A model generated the notes under the pieces. That model ran no database searches. It saw only the letters and a list, made by a program, of their open reading frames with translations, and had not been told where the DNA came from. This document shows positions 63,761 to 64,000 of a stretch of 64,000 bases of DNA, in pieces. This stretch comes from JAGRCP01 sp942490705 (GTDB lineage: Bacteria; Chloroflexota; Anaerolineae; Caldilineales; Caldilineaceae): positions 744,001 to 808,000 of the forward strand of contig CALNXY010000013.1 in the NCBI GenBank assembly GCA_942490705.1, given 5' to 3'. Positions within the stretch are counted from its first letter, which is position 1. Each line of letters begins with the position of its first letter. The position numbers and the translations under genes are program-made.

Positions 63761-64000
63761 GGAGGCGTGCCGGCGGAAGGGGAGCCGCGCGTGCCAGGCT
63801 TGATGACTATTGGGGTAGTTTTTTCAGATCTCTCATTCTCGCCAGTATTCAGGCCGATCCAACGCGATGGCACAACGTACCCTGCCCCCACACGACTGAA
63901 GGGCGCCCGCCCTCAACGCTTGAACCATCCAGGCCTCAGACTTCTCATCGGGGATCGGATAGGGCGCTTCAAACCCAAATTTTGCGGCCGGTTGAAAACC
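63761..64000. other. Unassigned right end of the window
   Basis: No coding motif, ribosome binding site or repeat is recognised on either strand. The open frame 63616-63891 on the minus strand covers the oxidoreductase relic and is taken as a shadow. Confidence 0.4.

Overview
The window is about 60% GC and most resembles a Chloroflexota genome of the Anaerolineae/Caldilineae type. This placement rests on gene content alone: a SARP-kinase-STAND-WD40 fusion protein, PMT-family and YfhO membrane glycosylation proteins, a long secreted DUF11/CSLREA protein, a PdtaS/PdtaR pair, an SPFH protein ending in an excisionase-type HTH, and many intergenic palindromes. No rRNA, tRNA or CRISPR array was found. 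One IS110-type insertion sequence is present.

Layout. 1-8.6 kb: 5'-truncated PdtaS-type kinase, ANTAR regulator, GT2 and GT39 glycosyltransferases, GshA and a YfhO-like protein. 8.9-10.8 kb: AmaP-like anchor and ScpB, whose acidic N-terminal extension is split off by a 7-bp duplication in a 15-bp repeat. 11-13.5 kb: a second GT39 protein. 14-18.4 kb: a four-gene membrane cluster (DUF2207, Zn-ribbon membrane protein, helical protein, SPFH-HTH). 18.4-27 kb: sugar ABC transporter divergent from a lacZ with a frameshifted start. 27.1-30.2 kb: AT-richer island with two lipoproteins, one an HtrA-type protease with a repeat tail, between imperfect 82-bp direct repeats. 30.5-33.7 kb: IS110 transposase, small membrane protein, HigBA, a 152-bp MITE and a DUF1214 relic. 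33.8-43.9 kb: the 1938-residue signalling protein, a degenerate M1 peptidase, and a deleted paralogue of the signalling protein with its leader. 43.9-45.3 kb: a secreted protein with seven 14-residue repeats, also frameshifted. 45.4-52.5 kb: second MITE, ExoIII, CDGSH protein, GNAT enzyme, yaaA relic, M16 protease and DEAD-box helicase. 52.9-58.4 kb: a 1820-residue modular secreted protein. 59.3-64 kb: NarL/NarX-type two-component pair, membrane protein, ArsR gene coupled to an SRPBCC::YdeI fusion, and a relic of a BBE-domain oxidoreductase.

How the genes work together. The ABC transporter and LacZ form a galactoside uptake and hydrolysis locus. The 14-18.4 kb cluster looks like an envelope-stress module. 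The 33.9-43.9 kb region is a duplicated signalling locus in which one copy survives and one is decaying, with its palindrome-rich leader kept in both.

Recurring theme. Several genes are broken at short repeats: a CGCGC run in lacZ, a C run at 44.9 kb, GATTGAT in scpB and a 6-bp P-loop duplication in the paralogue. Gene relics are numerous (WD40 tail, DUF1214, YaaA, SRPBCC, BBE). The three single-gene frameshifts may be real mutations or assembly errors; read data would decide.
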